From NCBI GenBank assembly GCA_964404605.1, contig CAYOKT010000053.1:1-20052 (forward strand): a DNA stretch of 20,052 nucleotides, read 5' to 3'. Shown here one piece after another: positions 1-6,741 of this stretch; position 1 is the first letter of the stretch, and every line of letters begins with the position of its first letter. The notes under the pieces were generated by a model. The model ran no database searches. It was not told where the DNA came from and worked only from the letters and a program-made list of their open reading frames with translations. The DNA comes from CAYOKT01 sp964404605 (GTDB lineage Bacteria; Electryoneota; Electryoneia; Electryoneales; Electryoneaceae). The translations under genes were made by a program, and so were the position numbers.

Positions 1-815
1 TCTTCCCACTCCCGCAGCTTACGGCTCGCCTCGCGCAGGCGGGCCTTTTCGCGGGCGGTGAGGCTGTCCAGCCCGCTGATGTTGATCTTGTCCAGCAGGT
101 CGTCCACCTCGCGCTGCAGGATTTCCCGTTCTAGTCGCTTCTGGTTGATCAGGTCGAGGTGGCGGCGGCTCACCCGCTCCCCCTGCCAGCGCCGCATCCT
201 GAACCGCCAGTCGCCCCATTTCAGGTAGACGAGACCGAAGAGCATCCCGCCGAGATGGGCGAAGTGGGCGATGGGGCTGCCGGGCTGGCTCAGGCCCGCG
301 AAGAGTTCGACCGCCCCCATGATGATCACGAAGTACTTCGCCCGGATGGGGAAGAGGAAGTAGATGAAGATCAACTGGTTCGGGAAGGTCATCCCGAACG
401 CGAGGAGCAGGCCGTAGACCGCGCCGGAAGCCCCCACCGTGGGGATGGGACTGCCCGGCTGGATCACCGCCTGCAGCAGCCCGGCGCCGATCCCGGTGAT
501 GAAGTAGTAGTTCAGGAACCGCTTCGGTCCCCAGAAGATCTCCAGCGAGCGGCCGAACATCCAGAGGACGAACATGTTGATCAGCAGGTGCGTCCAACTG
601 CCGTGGAGGAACATGTAGGTGACCGGCTGCCACAACATGCCGTGCCAGAACAGCGCCGGGGTCATTCCGAACCAGGTGGTGAGCCGGAGGCGCGTCATCA
701 GCTCCAGCAGAAAGACGGCGACGTTGATGATGATCAGCGTCTTCACCGTGGGCGGCAGCATCGGGTTGACAGAGCTGCGCCCGCTGTACCAGGTCTGCCG
801 CAACTTTCTCTCCAC
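1..815 (-). CDS. Rhomboid family intramembrane serine protease (C-terminus cut by window edge)
   Basis: This is a membrane protease that cleaves transmembrane segments of other proteins within the bilayer. Translating the - strand gives several hydrophobic segments, beginning with TVKTLIIINVAVFLLELM. The rhomboid WTHLLINM-type loop follows, then the GASGAVYG motif carrying the catalytic serine, and later HFAHLGGMLFG carrying the catalytic histidine, so the Ser/His dyad is present. After the last membrane segment comes a charged cytoplasmic tail with LDSLTAREKARLREASRKL, a tail motif common in bacterial rhomboids. The frame is still open at base 1, so a few C-terminal residues are probably missing. 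The start is uncertain. A GTG at 815 directly follows an in-frame stop and is the longest option; an ATG at 761 (MLPPTVK) is equally plausible. Neither has a well-spaced ribosome binding site. The substrate is unknown. Confidence 0.9.
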   Translation of the reverse strand, partial: MERKLRQTWYSGRSSVNPMLPPTVKTLIIINVAVFLLELMTRLRLTTWFGMTPALFWHGMLWQPVTYMFLHGSWTHLLINMFVLWMFGRSLEIFWGPKRFLNYYFITGIGAGLLQAVIQPGSPIPTVGASGAVYGLLLAFGMTFPNQLIFIYFLFPIRAKYFVIIMGAVELFAGLSQPGSPIAHFAHLGGMLFGLVYLKWGDWRFRMRRWQGERVSRRHLDLINQKRLEREILQREVDDLLDKINISGLDSLTAREKARLREASRKLREWE

Positions 816-874
816 GCTTCAGGGTTCCGAACCCTCCGCGCCGGCCGGCAGGCCGCCGCGGGGGTCCCTCTCAC

Positions 875-1161
875 CCGGTGAACCGGTCCACTAGTGGATC
901 GATTCACCTGAATCGATGTGTTCTGAGCGCCCCGCATCGTTCAATGCAAGGCGCGCCGCCGATGGAACAGCGGTGCTGTTTCGAGAAGGCGCAACGCAGC
1001 AGTGGAAGATGCGGCGCGCTCCCGTAGGGCTTGACTCCAAGCGGCCACCTTCCGCGTTGTAAATGCTTGGAGTAGCTGCCGCTACACCGGCGCATCCACG
1101 CCTTGAACCTGACTGCTTGGCATCAAGCAGAACTACGCGATTCCGGTGAACCGGTCCACTA
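875..1161. repeat. Hairpin-rich element bounded by 19-bp direct repeats
   Basis: The sequence CCGGTGAACCGGTCCACTA occurs identically at 875-893 and 1143-1161 and brackets 249 bp. I see no convincing gene inside. The stretch is unusually rich in inverted repeats. There is a near-palindrome at 878-907 (14-bp arms, two mismatches). An 11/12 inverted repeat pairs 927-938 with 1008-1019 and encloses AACAGC/GCTGTT (966-971/975-980). Further pairs are ACTCCAAGC/GCTTGGAGT (1034-1042/1065-1073), GTAGC/GCTAC (1072-1076/1081-1085) and CTGCTTG/CAAGCAG (1113-1119/1124-1130). It fills the gap between the rhomboid gene and the FG-GAP remnant. It could be a non-autonomous mobile element, a structured extragenic repeat, or an RNA gene; the sequence does not decide between these. 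Confidence 0.6.
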
Positions 1162-1513
1162 ATCCGATTCCACTGGAGATGGTACCGTTCGCCGTCCCAG
1201 CGAAGCAGGTACCGGAAGTCTCCAGCCGGATCACGGCGATGCCGTCATGGGCGAGCACGGGACTTCCCTCTCCGTGGATCCGGTCGACCGGGCCCGGGTC
1301 GCGGACCAGCCACAAGGTCTCTCCACCGTCGGGAAGGTATGGCAGGCCGCGCAGCAATACACCCCCGCCCGTGCCGCGGTGGAGGAGGAGCAGAGCCCTG
1401 CCGCCGCCGGACCTTCGCCGGAGAGTGAACGCGTAATCCGCCGTGCCGTTCCCGTCGAAGTTGCCCCGGCAGCACTCCGGCGCCGGCGCACCCCGTCCCT
1501 GTCTCCCTCTCAT
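1133..1513 (-). pseudogene. Frameshifted remnant of an FG-GAP/VCBS-like small protein
   Basis: The open frame begins at ATG 1513 with GGAGG four bases upstream. It contains GNFDGNGTADYAFTL, a calcium-loop-like motif typical of FG-GAP/VCBS repeats, and later AHDGIAVIRLE. At about 1218-1222 the sensible reading jumps by one base: the next - strand frame continues as DFRYLLRWDGERYHLQW, the kind of WDGxRY ending expected for this protein type. The annotated frame instead ends in unrelated residues at 1133. One missing base after the Glu codon explains this. There is also no signal peptide, although such proteins are usually exported, so the 5' end may be lost too. The shifted frame runs into the neighbouring repeat element and stops near 891. 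A sequencing or assembly error is an alternative to true decay. Confidence 0.55.
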
Positions 1514-1608
1514 GGAGCCTCCGGAAACTTTTCACCGGTTCGCGTGTCCTCAAGATAGTATCCGGATGCGATTCCCGCGGGAGTCGGCGGGAAGGCAGGA
1601 GGGAAACC

Positions 1609-2577
1609 ATGAGGCAAAAGCGTTTGTTCCCCCGGACGACGGGGATTCTTGCGGCGGGGCTGCTCCTCGCGGCGCTGGCCGCTCCCGCAATGGCGGGCCC
1701 GGCCGGCTGGACCGGGGGCGATGACGACCGGGCGTTCCTCGGGGTCTACACACGGGAGCTGGACGACCCCCTGCGCGAGGCGCTCGGCTTCGATGAGGAC
1801 GGTGTGCTGGTGGAGGATGTCGTCAAGGGTAGCGCCGCCGATGAGGCCGGGGTGAAGGCCGGGGACATTCTCGTCACCCTGGACGGGAGGGCGATCACCT
1901 CCCCCCAGCGCCTCCGCCGCCTGATCACCAAGTACGATCCCGGCGACACGGTGAAACTCGAGGTCTGGCGGAAGGGCAAGAGAGTAAAGATGGACATCGC
2001 TCTCGGAAAGCCGAAACCCCGGAAGGTGAAAATCCATGCCGAGGGACCGTGGATCTGGAACAAGGGGGGCGATATCCGGATCATGATGGGCGATGACCGC
2101 GCCTATCTCGGCATTCACCCCGATGACCTCAGCCCGCAACTCGGGGAGTACTTCGGCGTGGAGGACGGCAAGGGGGTTCTCATCCGCGAGGTCAAGGAGG
2201 ATTCGCCCGCCGCCGAGGCCGGGCTGAAGGCGGGCGATGTCATCGTCGCGATGGACGGGGAGGAGATCGAGGAGATGGACGACCTTTTCGATGTACTCGC
2301 CGACCACGAGCCGGGCGACGAGGTCGAGGTGGCCTATCTGCGCAAGGGGAAGAAGGCCACGGTGAAAGTGACCCTCGCCGAGCCGCCCGAGAAGGACGAG
2401 GACGATTTCGAGTTCTATATCTCGCCCCGTGGAAAGCGCGGGATGCGGTTCACGTCGCCGGAGCGGTGGCGGAGAGGCGGGGTGATCCTCGAGGACCTGG
2501 ATGACATCCTCGAGGCCCTGCCCGCGCCGCCCGAGCCGCCGGAAGCGTGGAGCCGGTACCGGCGAATTCCCCAGTAA
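1609..2577 (+). CDS. Secreted protein with two PDZ domains, no protease domain
   Basis: This 322-residue protein begins with a signal peptide (positive MRQKR, hydrophobic core to about residue 27, AMA-type cleavage site), so it is exported to the periplasm or beyond. Residues about 40-130 form one PDZ domain (AFLGVYTREL, then GVLVEDVVKGSAADEAGVKA and GDILVTLDG). Residues about 160-265 form a second (AYLGIHPDDL, then GVLIREVKEDSPAAEAGLKA and GDVIVAMDG). Both resemble the PDZ domains of HtrA/DegP, but there is no trypsin-like domain and no catalytic triad. The C-terminus is acidic, then proline-rich. It probably acts as a peptide-binding adaptor or scaffold; the partner is unknown. The start is supported by AGGAGGG nine bases upstream. 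It is transcribed divergently from the FG-GAP remnant and ends at a strong terminator. Confidence 0.9.
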   Translation: MRQKRLFPRTTGILAAGLLLAALAAPAMAGPAGWTGGDDDRAFLGVYTRELDDPLREALGFDEDGVLVEDVVKGSAADEAGVKAGDILVTLDGRAITSPQRLRRLITKYDPGDTVKLEVWRKGKRVKMDIALGKPKPRKVKIHAEGPWIWNKGGDIRIMMGDDRAYLGIHPDDLSPQLGEYFGVEDGKGVLIREVKEDSPAAEAGLKAGDVIVAMDGEEIEEMDDLFDVLADHEPGDEVEVAYLRKGKKATVKVTLAEPPEKDEDDFEFYISPRGKRGMRFTSPERWRRGGVILEDLDDILEALPAPPEPPEAWSRYRRIPQ

Positions 2578-2601
2578 TCCGGTCAGTCGAACGCGGAAAC
2601 C

Positions 2602-2633
2602 CGCCCCCGGCCTCGCCGCCGGGGGCGTTTTTT
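2602..2633 (+). terminator. Intrinsic terminator of the PDZ gene
   Basis: A perfect 10-bp GC stem, CGCCCCCGGC / GCCGGGGGCG, with a 6-base loop is followed directly by six T. It lies 25 bp after the PDZ stop codon. Confidence 0.9.
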
Positions 2634-2793
2634 CTCCCACCGGCCCTTCCGGCGCCCGTTTGGGCGGGAGTGAACAGGCGGATGGCTCCAGGAGACCGGG
2701 AGGGAGTGATGCATTCCGCACACTTGGGATAAGCGGTCATGCGAGTTCTTTCATTTAGAATACCAATTACTTGTGAAGAATCGTGCATTGAGG

Positions 2794-2816
2794 CCGGCCG
2801 TCGAGGGCCGGTTTTT
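2794..2816 (+). terminator. Orphan intrinsic terminator
   Basis: CCGGCC and GGCCGG pair around a 6-base loop and are followed by five T. The PDZ gene already has its own stronger terminator 160 bp earlier and no gene lies between, so this one either is a backup or ends a short RNA starting in the A+T-rich stretch (a TAGAAT -10-like box lies at 2756-2761). Confidence 0.65.
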
Positions 2817-2845
2817 CGTTGAAAAGCGATGAAAAAGCAAAGAGT

Positions 2846-2857
2846 TAGGGTACCCTA
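2846..2857. promoter_or_regulatory. Perfect 12-bp palindrome TAGGGTACCCTA
   Basis: A perfect inverted repeat lies six bases upstream of the -35 candidate of the qmoA promoter. Its position fits an operator or activator site for a dimeric regulator. The protein cannot be named. Confidence 0.35.
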
Positions 2858-2862
2858 TATCC

Positions 2863-2891
2863 TTGACTTGCCTGGGGTCGCTTCGTAGGTT
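2863..2891 (+). promoter_or_regulatory. Candidate sigma70-type promoter for qmoAB
   Basis: TTGACT, a 17-bp spacer and TAGGTT fit -35/-10 elements (5/6 and 3/6 matches to consensus). It would give a leader of about 200 nt before qmoA. A second promoter nearer the gene is possible but I see no clear -10 box there. Confidence 0.4.
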
Positions 2892-3064
2892 AGCGGCGTA
2901 GAGACTCCTCAAGGAGCCGTGGGGGCGAAAACCGGGGCGGCGCGGCTGTTTCTCCGAGCAGGAAGCACTTCCAAGCCTCGGAATTTCAACTCTTTGCGAA
3001 AGCAATTGTCGTCAACTACGACGGTCAGGGCTCTGCCTTGGGCGTATTTGTTACAACCTTTTGT

Positions 3065-3078
3065 GTGAAAGCTTTCAC
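3065..3078. promoter_or_regulatory. Operator-like palindrome upstream of qmoA (Rex- or CRP/FNR-type)
   Basis: GTGAAAGCTTTCAC is a perfect 14-bp palindrome ending 23 bp before the qmoA start. It resembles the core of the Rex consensus TTGTGAAnnnnTTCACAA and also the CRP pattern TGTGA-N6-TCACA, so the sequence alone cannot tell the two families apart. The same half site occurs upstream of aprB and mdh. Confidence 0.5.
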
Positions 3079-3101
3079 TTGACCGTGGAGAGGGACCTGC
3101 C

Positions 3102-4376
3102 ATGAGCGAAGCCGGGAGCGAGCCGCGGCGCATGACCGCCGACCTGCTGGTCGTCGGCGGCGGTGTCGCCGGGGTGACCACCGCGGTCGAGGCGGCTGAA
3201 GCGGGCTTGCAAGTCGTGCTTGTGGAGCGCCTGCCCTATCTCGGCGGACGTGTGGCGCAGTTCAACCACTACTTCCCCAAGATGTGCCCGCCATCCTGCG
3301 GCCTCGAGATCAACTTCCGCCGTCTGCGGGACAGCGAGAACGTGCAAATCTTCACACTTACGGACCTCAACTGGATCAACGGGGAACCCGGCGCCTACAA
3401 GGCCACCCTGCGGGTCACGCCCCGGTATGTGAAACCCGATGCGATGGACTACACCGAGTGGGCGAAGAGCTGCCCGGTGGAATATGACAACGAGTTCGAC
3501 TACGGCCTCAGCCGGCGCAAGGCGCTCTACTACCCCTTCGAGAACGCTTTCCCGCCGCTGTGGGTGGTGGATGAGCGCGCGGTGAGCGATCCAATCTTCC
3601 GCGAGTGGGCGGCGGGGTGTCCGGACGGCGGCCTCGACCTGGACCAGCAGCCGGAAGAGGTGCACCTCGAGGTGAAGTCGGTCGCCTGGGCGACGGGCTG
3701 GCAGCCCTACGACGCGGGCCGCCTCGAGCTGCTCGGCTACGGCACCCACCCCGATGTCATCACCAACGTGCAGATGGAGCGTCTCGCCGCCCCCAACGGC
3801 CCGACCGGCGGGAAGATCCGCAAGCTGTCCGGCGAGGGCGAGGTAAAATCGGTGGCCTTCGTCCAGTGCGCGGGCAGCCGTGACGAGAACCATCTGCCCT
3901 ACTGCAGCGGCGTCTGCTGCGCCGCCTCCCTGAAGCAGGCGAGTTACGTGCGCGAGCAGCTCCCCGAGGCCGAGGTGCACATCTTCTACATCGACATCCG
4001 CACCCCGGGGCGGCTGGAGGACTTCTACCAGGCCCGGCAGGAGGACGAGAAGATTCACCTGCACCGCGGCAAGGTGGCGAAGGTGGTGCCGGTCGATGGC
4101 GGTCTCGCGGTGACCGCCGAGAACACCCTGACCGGCGACCTCGAAACGCTGACCGTGGATCTCGTCGTTCTCGCCACCGGGATGCAACCCGCGGCGAAGA
4201 GCGAACCGCCTCCCCTCGGGCTGGAACTCGACGAGAACGGCTTCGCGGTGCAGCAGGATGAAGCCGCCGGGATCTACGGTGTGGGAACGGCTGTGCGGCC
4301 GTTGAACGTGGCGGAGACCCTGCAGGATGCGACCGGAGCGGCGATGAAGGCGTTGTTGATGGCGAGGGGAGCCTGA
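3102..4376 (+). CDS. qmoA: QmoA, FAD/HdrA-like subunit of the Qmo complex
   Basis: QmoA is one of two soluble flavoproteins of the quinone-interacting membrane-bound oxidoreductase complex, which exchanges electrons with APS reductase at the cytoplasmic face of the membrane. The 424-residue protein has an N-terminal dinucleotide-binding fold (LLVVGGGVAG, G19-G24). It also has the HdrA/Qmo signature around residues 55-72 (YFPKMCPPSCGLEINFRR, C62 and C66), the second nucleotide-binding region ATGWQPYD, and CAGSRDENHLPYCSGVCC, where heterodisulfide-reductase-like flavoproteins carry cysteines. Length is close to known QmoA. An in-frame ATG at codon 11 is a possible alternative start, but the first ATG has AGAGGGA upstream. 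qmoB follows after 2 bp, so the two are surely co-transcribed. Confidence 0.9.
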   Translation: MSEAGSEPRRMTADLLVVGGGVAGVTTAVEAAEAGLQVVLVERLPYLGGRVAQFNHYFPKMCPPSCGLEINFRRLRDSENVQIFTLTDLNWINGEPGAYKATLRVTPRYVKPDAMDYTEWAKSCPVEYDNEFDYGLSRRKALYYPFENAFPPLWVVDERAVSDPIFREWAAGCPDGGLDLDQQPEEVHLEVKSVAWATGWQPYDAGRLELLGYGTHPDVITNVQMERLAAPNGPTGGKIRKLSGEGEVKSVAFVQCAGSRDENHLPYCSGVCCAASLKQASYVREQLPEAEVHIFYIDIRTPGRLEDFYQARQEDEKIHLHRGKVAKVVPVDGGLAVTAENTLTGDLETLTVDLVVLATGMQPAAKSEPPPLGLELDENGFAVQQDEAAGIYGVGTAVRPLNVAETLQDATGAAMKALLMARGA

Positions 4377-4378
4377 CC

Positions 4379-6637
4379 ATGGCCGTCGAAACCAAGGTGG
4401 GAGTCTATTGCGCGGCGGACGAGGAGATCCGCGGCGCGCTTGACCTGGAAGCGTTGGAGAAGGTGGCCCTCGGCGAGGTGAAGGCGGCGCTCTGGCGCAC
4501 GCACGAGAAGATCTCGAGCGCGGAGGGAGTGGAGCTGATCCGGGCGGACATCGAGAGCGAGGGGCTGAACCGCGTGGTCGTCCTCGACCGCTCGCACCGC
4601 GCCCACCCGAACCTCTTCGATTTTGGTCCCGATGTGATGGTCGAGCAGGTTCCCCTGCGCGAACTCGTCGTCTGGACGCACGAGCCGGGCGACGAGGACA
4701 CGCAGATGCTCGCCGAGGATACCCTGCGGATGTTCGTCGCCAAGGTGCGGAACATCGAGCCGCCCCGCCCGAAGGAGCCGGAGGTGGAGCGGCGGGTGCT
4801 CGTCGTCGGCGGCGGTGTCGCCGGGATGCGCTCCGCGCTGGACGCCGCCGGGGCGGGGCTCGAGGTGATGCTGGTCGAGAAGGAGGACCACCTCGGCGGC
4901 TGGAGCGCCCGCTGGCGGACCACCTTCCCCGTGAAGCCGCCCTACGACGCGCCGGTGGACAACGGCATCGACGAACTCATCGGCCGTGTCGAGAAGCAGG
5001 AGAGGATCGACCTGCGCCTGAACACGCGGATCGAGCGCATCTCCGGGGAGCCGGGCCGTTTCGATGTGACCCTGCAGAACGGGAAGGCGCCGGAGGTGGT
5101 GCGGGTCGGCTCCGTGGTCCAGGCCACGGGATGGAGGCCCTACGATCCGGAGAACCTCGGCCACCTGGGCTACGGGCTGAAGAATGTCGTGACCAACGTC
5201 CAGCTCGAGGACATGCTGGCCTCCGGCGCGGTGGCCCGCCCGTCGGACGGCGCGGCGCCGAAGAGCATCGCCTTCGTGCAGTGCGCGGGTTCGCGCGACA
5301 AGGACCACCTGCCCTACTGCAGCGCGGTCTGCTGCCGGGTCAGCCTGAAGCAGGCGATGCAGCTCCGCGCCCTCTTCCCCGAGGCGAAGATCTACGTCCT
5401 CTACAAGGACGTTCGCTCTCCCGGGCAGTACGAGCTCTTCTACCAGAAGGCGCAGGCCGACCCCGGTTTCTTCTTCACCAAGGGCGAGGTCGCCGGGGTG
5501 CGCCAGGTGGACGGGGACGGCGTGGCGGTGGACCTGGACGACACCCTCCTCGGCGAACCGATCACCGTCGAGGCGGACCTGCTGGTCCTCGCGGCGGGGA
5601 TGGTCCCGACCACGGCGGTCGAGGACGAGGTCGTCGACATCGAGGGCGGCGAGGAGCAGCCCGATGCGCCGGTGGAGACGGGAACCGGGGAGACCGCGGA
5701 CGGCAAGAAGATGGCCGCCGGGGCGGAGAAGGGGGCGGGGATTCTCAACCTCACCTACCGCCAGGGCACGGACCTGCCCACCCTGAAGTACGGCTTCCCG
5801 GACAGCCACTTCATCTGCTTTCCCTACGAGACGCGGCGCACGGCGATCTTCGCCGCCGGGACGGTGCGCGCGCCGATGGACATCGCCCAGGCGGCGATGG
5901 ACGCCAACGGGGCGGCGCTGAAGGCGGTGCAGGCGATCGAGATGATCGCCCACGGGGCCGCGCTGCACCCGCGCAGCCGTGATCTCAGCTACCCGGAGTT
6001 TTTCCTCCAGCGCTGCACCCAGTGCAAGCGCTGCACGGAGGACTGTCCCTTCGGCGCCCTCGACGAGGACGACAAGGGCACCCCGGAGCCGAACATCAAC
6101 CGCTGCCGCCGCTGCGGCACCTGCATGGGCGCCTGCCCCGAGCGGATCATCAACTTCCAGAACTACTCGGTGCCGATGGGCAACGACATGATCAAGGCCA
6201 TCGAGGTGCCCGAGGAGGACGAGGAGAAACCGCGGATCATCGCCTTCATGTGCGAGAACGATGCTCTCCCGGCGCTCGAGATGGCGGCGCAAAAGCGGAT
6301 GAAGCTGAACCCCTGGGTGCGTATCATTCCGGTACGCTGCCTCGGATCGGTGAACCTCGTCTGGATCACCAACTGCCTCGACGCGGGCTTCGACGGCATC
6401 ATACTCCTCGGCTGCCGGCACGGCGAGGACTACCAGTGCCACTTCGTGCGCGGCAGCGAACTCGCCGAATACCGCATGGAGAACATCCAGGAGAAATTGC
6501 AGCAGATGGCGCTCGAGGAGGAGCGGGTGCGCGTGGAGAGCGTGGCGATCGACGAGTGGGAGCGGGTGGTCGAGCTGCTCAACGGCTACGCCGAGGAGAT
6601 CGAGGAGATCGGGCCGAACCCGTTCAAGGATTTCTGA
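4379..6637 (+). CDS. qmoB: QmoB, HdrA/MvhD-fusion subunit of the Qmo complex
   Basis: QmoB pairs with QmoA to pass electrons between the quinone pool side and APS reductase. In this 752-residue protein an N-terminal domain of about 135 residues precedes an HdrA-like FAD domain (VLVVGGGVAGM, G144-G149; CAGSRDKDHLPYCSAVCC). Two ferredoxin-type 4Fe-4S motifs follow (C546/C549/C552/C556 and C576/C579/C582/C586). From about residue 615 there is an MvhD-like FeS domain (FMCENDA, RCLGSVN, LGCRHGEDYQCHFV). This architecture is that of QmoB rather than plain HdrA. GAGGGGAG before the start overlaps the end of qmoA. No qmoC follows: the next 104 bp hold only a GC hairpin (6638-6653, no T tail), then sat begins. 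Confidence 0.9.
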   Translation: MAVETKVGVYCAADEEIRGALDLEALEKVALGEVKAALWRTHEKISSAEGVELIRADIESEGLNRVVVLDRSHRAHPNLFDFGPDVMVEQVPLRELVVWTHEPGDEDTQMLAEDTLRMFVAKVRNIEPPRPKEPEVERRVLVVGGGVAGMRSALDAAGAGLEVMLVEKEDHLGGWSARWRTTFPVKPPYDAPVDNGIDELIGRVEKQERIDLRLNTRIERISGEPGRFDVTLQNGKAPEVVRVGSVVQATGWRPYDPENLGHLGYGLKNVVTNVQLEDMLASGAVARPSDGAAPKSIAFVQCAGSRDKDHLPYCSAVCCRVSLKQAMQLRALFPEAKIYVLYKDVRSPGQYELFYQKAQADPGFFFTKGEVAGVRQVDGDGVAVDLDDTLLGEPITVEADLLVLAAGMVPTTAVEDEVVDIEGGEEQPDAPVETGTGETADGKKMAAGAEKGAGILNLTYRQGTDLPTLKYGFPDSHFICFPYETRRTAIFAAGTVRAPMDIAQAAMDANGAALKAVQAIEMIAHGAALHPRSRDLSYPEFFLQRCTQCKRCTEDCPFGALDEDDKGTPEPNINRCRRCGTCMGACPERIINFQNYSVPMGNDMIKAIEVPEEDEEKPRIIAFMCENDALPALEMAAQKRMKLNPWVRIIPVRCLGSVNLVWITNCLDAGFDGIILLGCRHGEDYQCHFVRGSELAEYRMENIQEKLQQMALEEERVRVESVAIDEWERVVELLNGYAEEIEEIGPNPFKDF

Positions 6638-6741
6638 GCCGCCCCCGGGCGGCCGTTGCAGGCCGCCGGCCAGGCGCGGGGAGCGTCGCAGGGACGAACA
6701 GGCAAGTTCAACATTTATCTGACTAAATCGGAGGATAGACG

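Larger units (their letters stand above)
2634..3101. other. Non-coding stretch before the sulfur genes
   Basis: No credible gene is seen here on either strand. The middle part (about 2740-2880) is clearly richer in A+T than the surroundings. It contains an orphan terminator (2794-2816), a 12-bp perfect palindrome (2846-2857), a promoter candidate (2863-2891) and an operator-like palindrome (3065-3078). The remainder probably serves as the untranslated leader of qmoA. AGAGGGA at about 3090-3096 is its likely ribosome binding site. Confidence 0.6.

Noticed and set aside
19..633. - strand frame with Pro/Arg/His-rich product
   Set aside because: It is a shifted frame of the rhomboid gene, whose true frame shows GASG and HFAHLGG.
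904..1095. 63-codon - strand frame inside the structured element
   Set aside because: Rich in Cys/Arg/Ser with no motif; explained by translation of hairpin repeats.
1525..1550. TTCACCGGTTCGCG as a further copy of the dispersed palindromic motif
   Set aside because: Only the central CCGGTT core matches and the second arm is missing.
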